This document shows positions 40,240 to 52,524 of a DNA stretch of 64,000 nucleotides, piece after piece (within the stretch, counting starts at the first letter, position 1; each line of letters starts with the position of its first letter). The notes under the pieces were generated by a model. It was not told where the DNA came from. It did not search any database and saw nothing but the letters and a program-made list of their open reading frames with translations. The translations under genes were made by a program, and so were the position numbers. Origin of the DNA: Eledone cirrhosa (taxonomy: Eukaryota > Mollusca > Cephalopoda > Octopoda > Eledonidae); assembly GCA_964016885.1 (NCBI GenBank), contig OZ024749.1, positions 20,541,751 to 20,605,750 of the forward strand, written 5' to 3'.

Positions 40240-42168
40240 ACTTACAGCTAGGTGGACTGTGACTGCTGACAGTACAGTGGACTATACCATACTGTGGTAC
40301 CTACTTACAGCTAGGTGGACTGTGACTGTTGACATAGTACAGTGGACTATACCATACTGTGGTACCTACTTACAGCTAGGTAGACTATACCACACTGTGG
40401 TACCTACTTAGAGCTAGGTGGACTGTGACTATTGACATAGTACAGTGGACTATACCATACTGTGGTGCCTACTTACAGCTAGGTGGACTGTGACTGTTGG
40501 CACAGTACAGTGGACTATACCAGGCTGTGGTACCTACTTACAGCTAGGTGGACTGTGACTCTTGACAGTACAGTGGACTATACCAGACTGTGGTCCCTAC
40601 TTACAGCTAGGTGGACTGAGCTGTTGACAGTACAGTGGACTATACCATACTGTGGTAGCTACTTACAGCTAGGTGGACTGTGACTGTTGGCACAGTACAG
40701 TGGACTATACCAGACTGTGGTACCTACTGACAGCTAGGTGGACTGAGATGTTGACATAGTACAGTGGACTATACCATACTGTGGTTCCTACTTACAGCTA
40801 GGTGGACTGTGACTTTTGACAGTACAGTGGACTATACCATACTGTGGTGCCTACTTACAGCTAGGTGGACTGTGACTGTTGACATAGTAGAGTGGACTAT
40901 ACCATACTGTGGTACCTACTTACAGCTAGGTGGACTGTGACTGTTGACAGTACAGTGGACTATACCATACTGTGGTACATACTTACAGCTAGGTGGACTG
41001 TGACTGTTGACAGTACAGTGGACTATACCATACTGTGGTACCTACTTACAGCTAGGTGGACTGTGACTTTTGACAGTACAATGGACTATACCATACTGTG
41101 GTGCCTACTTACAGCTACGTGGACTGTGACTGTTGACATAGTAGAGTGGACTATACCATACTGTGGTACCTACTTACAGCTAGGTGGACTGTGACTGTTG
41201 ACACTACAGTGGACTATACCACACTGTGGTACCTACTTACAGCTAGATGGACTGTGACTGTTGACAGTACAGTGGACTATACCATATTGTGGTACCTACT
41301 TACAGCTAGGTGGACTGTGACTGTTGACATAGTACAGTGGACTATACCATACTGTGGTGCCTACTTACAGCTAGGTGGACTGTGACTGTTGACAGTACAG
41401 TGGACTATACCATACTGTGGTGCCTACTTACAGCTAGGTGGACTATGACTGTTGACATAGTACAATGGACTATACCATACTGTGGTACCTACTTACAGCT
41501 AGGTGGACTGTGACTGTTGACATAGTACAGTGGACTATACCAACTGTGGTACCTACTTACAGCTAGGTGGACTGAGCTGTTGACATAGTACAGTGGACTA
41601 TACCATACTGTTCTACCTACTTACAGCTAGGTGGACTGTGACTGTTGACAGTACAGTGGACTATACCATACTGTGGTACCTACTTACAGCTAGGTGGACT
41701 GTGACTGTTGACATAGTACAGTGGACTATACCATACTGTGGTACCTACTTACAGCTAGGTGGACTATACCACACTGTGGTACCTACTTAGAGCTAGGTGG
41801 ACTGTGACTATTGACATAGTACAGTGGACTATACCATACTGTGGTGCCTACTTACAGCTAGGTGGACTGTGACTGTTGGCACAGTACAGTGGACTATACC
41901 ATACTGTGGTACCTACTTACAGCTAGGTGGACTGTGAGTCTTGACAGTACAGTGGACTATACCAGACTGTGGTCCCTACTTACAGCTAGGTGGACTGAGC
42001 TGTTGACAGTACAGTGGACTATACCATACTGTGGTAGCTACTTACAGCTAGGTGGACTGTGACTGTTGGCACAGTACAGTGGACTATACCAGACTGTGGT
42101 ACCTACTGACAGCTAGGTGGACTGAGATGTTGATATAGTACAGTGGACTATACCATACTGTGGTACCT
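40240..42168 (+). repeat. 1,929 bp tandem duplication, right copy
   Basis: All marker units lie 1,929 bp from the left copy. In the passages I compared line by line I found no difference from it. This makes it one of the youngest events in the window, or possibly an assembly duplication. Confidence 0.87.
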
Positions 42169-42847
42169 ACTTACAGCTAGGTGGACTGTGACTTTTGACA
42201 GTACAATGGACTATACCATACTGTGGTGCCTACTTACAGCTAGCTGGACTGTGACTGTTGACATAGTAGAGTGGACTATACCATACTGTGGTACCTACTT
42301 ACAGCTAGGTGGACTGTGACTGTTGACAGTACAGTGGACTATACCATACTGTGGTACATACTTACAGCTAGGTGAACTGTGACTGTTGGCACAGTACAGT
42401 GGACTATACCATACTGTGGTACCTACTTACAGCTAGGTGGACTGTGACTGTTGGCACAGTACAGTGGAATATATCATATAGTGGTACCTACTTACAGCTA
42501 GGTGGACTGTGACTGTTGACACTACAGTGGACTATACCACACTGTGGTACCTACTTACAGCTAGATGGACTGTGACTGTTGACAATACAGTGGACTATAC
42601 CATATTGTGGTACCTACTTACAGCTAGGTGGACTGTGACTGTTGACATAGTACAGTGGACTATAAGATACTGTGGTGCCTACTTACAGCTAGGTGGACTG
42701 TGACTGTTGACAGTACAGTGGACTATACCATACTGTGGTGCCTACTTACAGCTAGGTGGACTATGACTGTTGACATAGTACAGTGGACTATACCATACTG
42801 TGGTACCTACTTACAGCTAGGTGGACTGTGACTGTTGACATAGTACA
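41593..42847 (+). repeat. Sub-HOR of 1,255 bp, copy a
   Basis: Runs from one GTTCTACC unit to the next. It includes S1, the TGTGGTAGC unit, CTACTGACAG, GTTGATATAG, GTAGAGTGG, TACATACTT, GGTGAACTG, AATATATC and GACACTACAG units in order. Near 42,510-42,700 it carries private changes (GACAATACAG, CTATAAGATAC). Confidence 0.82.
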
Positions 42848-44165
42848 GTGGACTATACCATACTGTTCTACCTACTTACAGCTAGGTGGACTGTGACTGT
42901 TGACAGTACAGTGGACTATACCATACTGTGGTACCTACTTACAGCTAGGTGGACTGTGACTGTTGACATAGTACAGTGGACTATACCATACTGTGGTACC
43001 TACTTACAGCTAGGTGGACTATACCACACTGTGGTACCTACTTAGAGCTAGGTGGACTGTGACTATTGACATAGTACAGTGGACTATACCATACTGTGGT
43101 GCCTACTTACAGCTAGGTGGACTGTGACTGTTGGCACAGTACAGTGGACTATACCATACTGTGGTACCTACTTACAGTTAGGTGGACTGTGACTCTTGAC
43201 AGTACAGTGGACTATACCAGACTGTGGTCCCTACTTACAGCTAGGTGGACTGAGCTGTTGACAGTACAGTGGACTATACCATACTGTGGTAGCTACTTAC
43301 AGCTAGGTGGACTGTGACTGTTGGCACAGTACAGTGGACTATACCAGACTGTGGTACCTACTGACAGCTAGGTGGACTGAGATGTTGATATAGTACAGTG
43401 GACTATACCATACTGTGGTACCTACTTACAGCTAGGTGGACTGTGACTTTTGACAGTACAATGGACTATACCATACTGTCGTGCCTACTTACAGCTAGGT
43501 GGACTGTGACTGTTGACATAGTAGAGTGGACTATACCATACTGTGGTACCTACTTACAGCTAGGTGGACTGCGACTGTTGACAGTACAGTGGACTATACC
43601 ATACTGTGGTACATACTTACAGCTAGGTGAACTGTGACTGTTGGCACAGTACAGTGGACTATACCATACTGTGGTACCTACTTACAGCTAGGTGGACTGT
43701 GACTGTTGGCACAGTACAGTGGAATATATCATATAGTGGTACCTACTTACAGCTAGGTGGACTGTGACTGTTGACACTACAGTGGACTATACCACACTGT
43801 GGTACCTACTTACAGCTAGATGGACTGTGACTGTTGACAGTACAGTGGACTATAACATATTGTGGTACCTACTTACAGCTAGGTGGACTGTGACTGTTGA
43901 CATAGTACAGTGGACTATACCATACTGTGGTGCCTACTTACAGCTAGGTGGACTGTGACTGTTGACAGTACAGTGGACTATACCATACTGTGGTGCCTAC
44001 TTACAGCTAGGTGGACTATGACTGTTGACATAGTACAGTGGACTATACCATACTGTGGTACCTACTTACAGCTAGGTGGACTGTGACTGTTGACATAGTA
44101 CAGTGGACTATACCAACTGTGGTACCTACTTACAGCTAGGTGGACTGAGCTGTTGACATAGTACA
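42848..44165 (+). repeat. Sub-HOR of 1,318 bp, copy b
   Basis: Follows copy a at an offset of 1,255 bp and gains one 63 bp monomer before the next GTTCTACC unit, giving 1,318 bp. Private variants include CAGTTAGG near 43,177, CTGTCGTGCC near 43,478 and GGACTGCGACTG near 43,566. Confidence 0.82.
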
Positions 44166-45162
44166 GTGGACTATACCATACTGTTCTACCTACTTACAGC
44201 TAGGTGGACTGTGACTGTTGACAGTACAGTGGACTATACCATACTGTGGTACCTACTTACAGCTAGATGGACTGTGACTGTTGACATAGTACAGTGGACT
44301 ATACCATACTGTGGTACCTACTTACAGCTAGGTGGACTATACCACACTGTGGTACCTACTTGGAGCTAGGTGGACTGTGACTATTGACATAGTACAGTGG
44401 ACTATACCATACTGTGGTGCCTACTTACAGCTAGGTGGACTGTGAGTGTTGGCACAGTACAGTGGACTATACCATACTGTGGTACCTACTTACAGCTAGG
44501 TGGACTGTGACTCTTGACAGTACAGTGGACTATACCAGACTGTGGTCCCTACTTACATCTAGGTGGACTGAGCTGTTGACAGTACAGTGGACTATACCAT
44601 ACTGTGGTAGCTACTTACAGCTAGGTGGACTGTGACTGTTGGCACAGTACAGTGGACTATACCAGACTGTGGTACCTACTGACAGCTAGGTGGACTGAGA
44701 TGTTGATATAGTACAGTGGACTATACCATACTGTGGTACCTACTTACAGCTAGGTGGACTGTGACTTTTGACAGTACAATGGACTATACCATACTGTGGT
44801 GCCTACTTACAGCTAGGTGGACTGTGACTGTTGACATAGTAGAGTGGACTATACCATACTGTGGTACCTACTTACAGCTAGGTGGACTGTGACTGTTGAC
44901 ACTACAGTGGACTATACCACACTGTGGTACCTACTTACAGCTAGATGGACTGTGACTGTTGACAGTACAGTGGACTATACCATATTGTGGTGCCTACTTA
45001 CAGCTAGGTGGACTATGACTGTTGACATAGTACAATGGACTATACCATACTGTGGTACCTACTTACAGCTAGGTGGACTGTGACTGTTGACATAGTAGAG
45101 TGGACTATACCAACTGTGGTACCTACTTACAGCTAGGTGGACTGAGCTGTTGACATAGTACA
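44166..45162 (+). repeat. Sub-HOR copy c (997 bp, truncated)
   Basis: Starts like copies a and b, but GTAGAGTGG is followed directly by the GACACTACAG unit. The TACATACTT, GGTGAACTG and AATATATC units are skipped. It carries ACATCTAGG near 44,557 and CTTGGAGC near 44,359. Confidence 0.8.
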
Positions 45163-48100
45163 GTGGACTATACCATACTGTTCTACCTACTTACAGCTAG
45201 GTGGACTGTGACTGTTGACAGTACAGTGGACTATACCATACTGTGGTACCTACTTACAGCTAGGTGGACTGTGACTGTTGACATAGTACAGTGGACTATA
45301 CCATACTGTGGTGCCTACTTACAGCTAGGTGGACTGTGACTGTTGACAGTACAGTGGACTATACCATAATGTGGTGCCTACTTACAGCTAGGTGGACTAT
45401 GACTGTTGACATAGTACAGTGGACTATACCATACTGTGGTACCTATTTACAGCTAGGTGGACTGTGACTGTTGACAGTACAGTGGACAATACCAGACTGT
45501 GGTACCTACTTACAGCTAGGTGGACTGTGACTGTTGGCACAGTACAGTGGACTATACCATACTGTGGTGCCTACTTACAGCTAGGTGGACTGTTACTGTT
45601 GACATAGTACAGTGGACTATTCCATACTGTGGTACCTACTTACAGGTAGGTGGACTGTGACTGTTGACAGTACAGTGGACTATACCATACTGTGGTACCT
45701 ACTTACAGCTAGGTGGACTGAGCTGTTGACATAGTACAGTGGACTATACCATACTGTGGTACCTACTTACAGCTAGGTGGACTGTGACTGTTGACAGTAC
45801 AGTGGACTATACCATACTGTGGTACCTACTTACAGCTAGGTGGACTGTGACTGTTGACATATTACAGTGGACTATACCATACTGTGGTACCTACTTACAG
45901 CTAGGTGCACTGTGACTGTTGACATAGTACAGTGGACTATACCAACTGTGGTACCTACTTACAGCTAGGTAGACTGAGCTGTTGAGATAGTACAGTGGAC
46001 TATACCATACTGTGGTACCTACTTACAGCTAGGTGGACTGTGACTGTTGACAGTACAGTGGACTATACCATACTGTGGTACCTACTTACAGCTAGGTGGA
46101 CTGTGACTGTTGACATAGTACAGTGGACTATACCAACTGTGGTACCGACTTACAGCTAGCTGGACTGAGCTGTTGACATAGTACAGTGGACTATACCATA
46201 CTGTGGTACCTACTTACAGCTAGGTGGACTGTGACTGTTGACAGTACAGTGGACTATACCAGACTGTGGTACCTACTTACAGCTAGGTGGACTGTGACTG
46301 TTGGAACAGTACAGTGGACTATACCATACTGTGGTGCCTACTTACAGCTAGGTGGACTGTGACTGTTGACAGTACAGTGGACTATACCATACTGTGGTAC
46401 CTACTTACAGCTAGGTGGAGTGTGACTGTTGACATAGTACAGTGGACTATACCATACTGTGGTACCTACTTACAGCTAGGTGGAATGTGACTGTTGACAT
46501 AGTACAGTGGACTATACCATACTGTGGTACCTACTTACAGCTAGGTGGACTGTGACTGTTGACATAGTACAGTGGACTATACCAAACTGTGGTACCTACT
46601 TACAGCTAGGTGGACTGTGACTGTTGACAGTACAGTGGACTATACCATACTGTGGTACCTACTTACAGCTAGGTGGACTGTGACTGTTGACATAGTACAG
46701 TGGACTATACCATACTGTGGTACCTACTTACAGCTAGGTGGACTGAGCTGTTGACATAGTACAGTGGACTATACCATACTGTGGTACCTACTTACAGATA
46801 GGTAGACTGAGCTGTTGACATAGTACAGTGGACTATACCATACTGTGGTACCTACTTACAGCTAGGTGGACTGTGACTGTTGACAGTACAGTGGACTATA
46901 CCATACTGTGGTACCTACTTACAGCTAGGTGGACTGTGACTGTTGACATAGTACAGTGGACTATACCAACTGTGGTACCTACTTACAGCTAGCTGGACTG
47001 AGCTGTTGACATAGTACAGTGGACTATACCATACTGTGGTACCTACTTACAGCTAGCTGGACTGTGACTGTTGACAGTACAATGGACTATACCATACTGT
47101 GGTACCTACTTACAGCTAGGTGGACTGTGACTGTTGACATAGTACAGTGGACTATACCAACTGTGGTACCTACTTACAGCTAGGTGGACTGAGCTGTTGA
47201 CATAGTACAGTGGACTATACCATACTGTTCTACCTACTTACAGCTAGGTGGACTGTGACTGCTGACAGTACAGTGGACTATACCATACTGTGGTACCTAC
47301 TTACAGCTAGGTGGACTGTGACTGTTGACATAGTACAGTGGACTATACCATACTGTGGTACCTACTTACAGCTAGGTAGACTATACCACACTGTGGTACC
47401 TACTTAGAGCTAGGTGGACTGTGACTATTGACATAGTACAGTGGACTATACCATACTGTGGTGCCTACTTACAGCTAGGTGGACTGTGACTGTTGGCACA
47501 GTACAGTGGACTATACCAGACTGTGGTACCTACTTACAGCTAGGTGGACTGTGACTCTTGACAGTACAGTGGACTATACCAGACTGTGGTCCCTACTTAC
47601 AGCTAGGTGGACTGAGCTGTTGACAGTACAGTGGACTATACCATACTGTGGTAGCTACTTACAGCTAGGTGGACTGTGACTGTTGGCACAGTACAGTGGA
47701 CTATACCAGACTGTGGTACCTACTGACAGCTAGGTGGACTGAGATGTTGACATAGTACAGTGGACTATACCATACTGTGGTTCCTACTTACAGCTAGGTG
47801 GACTGTGACTTTTGACAGTACAGTGGACTATACCATACTGTGGTGCCTACTTACAGCTAGGTGGACTGTGACTGTTGACATAGTAGAGTGGACTATACCA
47901 TACTGTGGTACCTACTTACAGCTAGGTGGACTGTGACTGTTGACAGTACAGTGGACTATACCATACTGTGGTACATACTTACAGCTAGGTGGACTGTGAC
48001 TGTTGACAGTACAGTGGACTATACCATACTGTGGTACCTACTTACAGCTAGGTGGACTGTGACTTTTGACAGTACAATGGACTATACCATACTGTGGTGC

Positions 48101-48588
48101 CTACTTACAGCTACGTGGACTGTGACTGTTGACATAGTAGAGTGGACTATACCATACTGTGGTACCTACTTACAGCTAGGTGGACTGTGACTGTTGACAC
48201 TACAGTGGACTATACCACACTGTGGTACCTACTTACAGCTAGATGGACTGTGACTGTTGACAGTACAGTGGACTATACCATATTGTGGTACCTACTTACA
48301 GCTAGGTGGACTGTGACTGTTGACATAGTACAGTGGACTATACCATACTGTGGTGCCTACTTACAGCTAGGTGGACTGTGACTGTTGACAGTACAGTGGA
48401 CTATACCATACTGTGGTGCCTACTTACAGCTAGGTGGACTATGACTGTTGACATAGTACAATGGACTATACCATACTGTGGTACCTACTTACAGCTAGGT
48501 GGACTGTGACTGTTGACATAGTACAGTGGACTATACCAACTGTGGTACCTACTTACAGCTAGGTGGACTGAGCTGTTGACATAGTACA

Positions 48589-49843
48589 GTGGACTATACC
48601 ATACTGTTCTACCTACTTACAGCTAGGTGGACTGTGACTGTTGACAGTACAGTGGACTATACCATACTGTGGTACCTACTTACAGCTAGGTGGACTGTGA
48701 CTGTTGACATAGTACAGTGGACTATACCATACTGTGGTACCTACTTACAGCTAGGTGGACTATACCACACTGTGGTACCTACTTAGAGCTAGGTGGACTG
48801 TGACTATTGACATAGTACAGTGGACTATACCATACTGTGGTGCCTACTTACAGCTAGGTGGACTGTGACTGTTGGCACAGTACAGTGGACTATACCATAC
48901 TGTGGTACCTACTTACAGCTAGGTGGACTGTGAGTCTTGACAGTACAGTGGACTATACCAGACTGTGGTCCCTACTTACAGCTAGGTGGACTGAGCTGTT
49001 GACAGTACAGTGGACTATACCATACTGTGGTAGCTACTTACAGCTAGGTGGACTGTGACTGTTGGCACAGTACAGTGGACTATACCAGACTGTGGTACCT
49101 ACTGACAGCTAGGTGGACTGAGATGTTGATATAGTACAGTGGACTATACCATACTGTGGTACCTACTTACAGCTAGGTGGACTGTGACTTTTGACAGTAC
49201 AATGGACTATACCATACTGTGGTGCCTACTTACAGCTAGGTGGACTGTGACTGTTGACATAGTAGAGTGGACTATACCATACTGTGGTACCTACTTACAG
49301 CTAGGTGGACTGTGACTGTTGACAGTACAGTGGACTATACCATACTGTGGTACATACTTACAGCTAGGTGAACTGTGACTGTTGGCACAGTACAGTGGAC
49401 TATACCATACTGTGGTACCTACTTACAGCTAGGTGGACTGTGACTGTTGGCACAGTACAGTGGAATATATCATATAGTGGTACCTACTTACAGCTAGGTG
49501 GACTGTGACTGTTGACACTACAGTGGACTATACCACACTGTGGTACCTACTTACAGCTAGATGGACTGTGACTGTTGACAATACAGTGGACTATACCATA
49601 TTGTGGTACCTACTTACAGCTAGGTGGACTGTGACTGTTGACATAGTACAGTGGACTATACCATACTGTGGTGCCTACTTACAGCTAGGTGGACTGTGAC
49701 TGTTGACAGTACAGTGGACTATACCATACTGTGGTGCCTACTTACAGCTAGGTGGACTATGACTGTTGACATAGTACAGTGGACTATACCATACTGTGGT
49801 ACCTACTTACAGCTAGGTGGACTGTGACTGTTGACATAGTACA
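48589..49843 (+). repeat. Sub-HOR of 1,255 bp, second set, copy a
   Basis: Partner of 41,593-42,847 at offset 6,996, with the same GTGAGTCTTG and GACAATACAG variants. It lacks the CTATAAGATAC change, which is therefore private to the left block. Confidence 0.82.
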
Positions 49844-51160
49844 GTGGACTATACCATACTGTTCTACCTACTTACAGCTAGGTGGACTGTGACTGTTGAC
49901 AGTACAGTGGACTATACCATACTGTGGTACCTACTTACAGCTAGGTGGACTGTGACTGTTGACATAGTACAGTGGACTATACCATACTGTGGTACCTACT
50001 TACAGCTAGGTGGACTATACCACACTGTGGTACCTACTTAGAGCTAGGTGGACTGTGACTATTGACATAGTACAGTGGACTATACCATACTGTGGTGCCT
50101 ACTTACAGCTAGGTGGACTGTGACTGTTGGCACAGTACAGTGGACTATACCATACTGTGGTACCTACTTACAGTTAGGTGGACTGTGACTCTTGACAGTA
50201 CAGTGGACTATACCAGACTGTGGTCCCTACTTACAGCTAGGTGGACTGAGCTGTTGACAGTACAGTGGACTATACCATACTGTGGTAGCTACTTACAGCT
50301 AGGTGGACTGTGACTGTTGGCACAGTACAGTGGACTATACCAGACTGTGGTACCTACTGACAGCTAGGTGGACTGAGATGTTGATATAGTACAGTGGACT
50401 ATACCATACTGTGGTACCTACTTACAGCTAGGTGGACTGTGACTTTTGACAGTACAATGGACTATACCATACTGTGGTGCCTACTTACAGCTAGGTGGAC
50501 TGTGACTGTTGACATAGTAGAGTGGACTATACCATACTGTGGTACCTACTTACAGCTAGGTGGACTGCGACTGTTGACAGTACAGTGGACTATACCATAC
50601 TGTGGTACATACTTACAGCTAGGTGAACTGTGACTGTTGGCACAGTACAGTGGACTATACCAGACTGTGGTACCTACTGACAGCTAGGTGGACTGAGATG
50701 TTGATATAGTACAGTGGACTATACCATACTGTGGTACCTACTTACAGCTAGGTGGACTGTGACTTTTGACAGTACAATGGACTATACCATACTGTGGTGC
50801 CTACTTACAGCTAGGTGGACTGTGACTGTTGACATAGTAGAGTGGACTATACCATACTGTGGTACCTACTTACAGCTAGGTGGACTGTGACTGTTGACAC
50901 TACAGTGGACTATACCACACTGTGGTACCTACTTACAGCTAGATGGACTGTGACTGTTGACAGTACAGTGGACTATACCATATTGTGGTGCCTACTTACA
51001 GCTAGGTGGACTATGACTGTTGACATAGTACAATGGACTATACCATACTGTGGTACCTACTTACAGCTAGGTGGACTGTGACTGTTGACATAGTAGAGTG
51101 GACTATACCAACTGTGGTACCTACTTACAGCTAGGTGGACTGAGCTGTTGACATAGTACA
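49844..51160 (+). repeat. Sub-HOR of 1,317 bp, second set, copy b (recombinant)
   Basis: Begins like 42,848 (with CAGTTAGG near 50,173 and GGACTGCGACTG near 50,562) but ends like 44,166-45,162. It is a hybrid produced by the 998 bp loss near 50,655. Confidence 0.8.
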
Positions 51161-52524
51161 GTGGACTATACCATACTGTTCTACCTACTTACAGCTAGGT
51201 GGACTGTGACTGTTGACAGTACAGTGGACTATACCATACTGTGGTACCTACTTACAGCTAGGTGGACTGTGACTGTTGACATAGTACAGTGGACTATACC
51301 ATACTGTGGTACCTACTTACAGCTAGGTGGACTATACCACACTGTGGTACCTACTTAGAGCTAGGTGGACTGTGACTATTGACATAGTACAGTGGACTAT
51401 ACCATACTGTGGTGCCTACTTACAGCTAGGTGGACTGTGACTGTTGGCACAGTACAGTGGACTATACCATACTGTGGTACCTACTTACAGCTAGGTGGAC
51501 TGTGACTCTTGACAGTACAGTGGACTATACCAGACTGTGGTCCCTACTTACAGCTAGGTGGACTGAGCTGTTGACAGTACAGTGGACTATACCATACTGT
51601 CGTAGCTACTTACAGCTAGGTGGACTGTGACTGTTGGCACAGTACAGTGGACTATACCAGACTGTGGTACCTACTGACAGCTAGGTGGACTGAGATGTTG
51701 ATATAGTACAGTGGACTATACCATACTGTGGTACCTACTTACAGCTAGGTGGACTGTGACTTTTGACAGTACAATGGACTATACCATACTGTGGTGCCTA
51801 CTTACAGCTAGGTGGACTGTGACTGTTGACATAGTAGAGTGGACTATACCATACTGTGGTACCTACTTACAGCTAGGTGGACTGTGACTGTTGACAGTAC
51901 AGTGGACTATACCATACTGTAGTACATACTTACAGCTAGGTGGACTGTGACTGTTGACAGTACAGTGGACTATACCATACTGTGGTACCTACTTACAGCT
52001 TGGTGGACTATACCACACTGTGGTACCTACTTACAGCTAGGTGGACTGTGACTGTTGAAAGTACAGTGGACTATACCAGACTGTGGTACCTACTTACAGC
52101 TAGGTGGACTATACCACACTGTGGTACCTACTTACAGCTAGGTAGATTGTGACTGTTGACAGTACAGTGGACTATACCATACTGTGGTACCTACTTACAG
52201 CTAAGTGGACTGTGACTGTTGGCACAGTACAGTGGACTATACCAAACTGTGGTACCTGCTTACAGCTAGCTGGACTGTGACTGTTGACAGTACAGTGGAC
52301 TATACCATACTGTGGTACCTACTTACAGCTAGGTGGACTGTGACTGTTGGCACAGTACAGTGGACTATACCATACTGTGGTACCTACTTACAGCTAGGTG
52401 GACTGTGACTGTTGACAGTACAGTGGACTATACCATACTGTGGTACCTACTTACAGCTAGGTGGACTGTGATTGTTGACATAGTACAGTGCACTATACCA
52501 TACTGTGGTACCTACTTACAGCTA

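Larger units (their letters stand above)
36335..45259 (+). repeat. 8,925 bp block, left copy
   Basis: At least ten marker units between 36,494 and 39,933 have partners exactly 8,925 bp downstream (for example 37,362 to 46,287 and 38,963 to 47,888). The left edge is set by CAGGTAGG at about 36,334, which reads CAGCTAGG at the junction of the right copy. The shared CCTATTTACAG and GGACAATACC variants show close relationship. Confidence 0.85.
45260..51258 (+). repeat. 8,925 bp block, right copy (shortened)
   Basis: Matches the left copy at offset 8,925 up to about 48,900 and at offset 6,996 thereafter; the 1,929 bp difference is the segment that is doubled only on the left. Near 50,655 a further 998 bp of the left copy is missing (the offset falls to 5,998), joining a GGTGAACTG unit directly to a CCAGACTG/CTACTGACAG unit. 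Confidence 0.83.
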
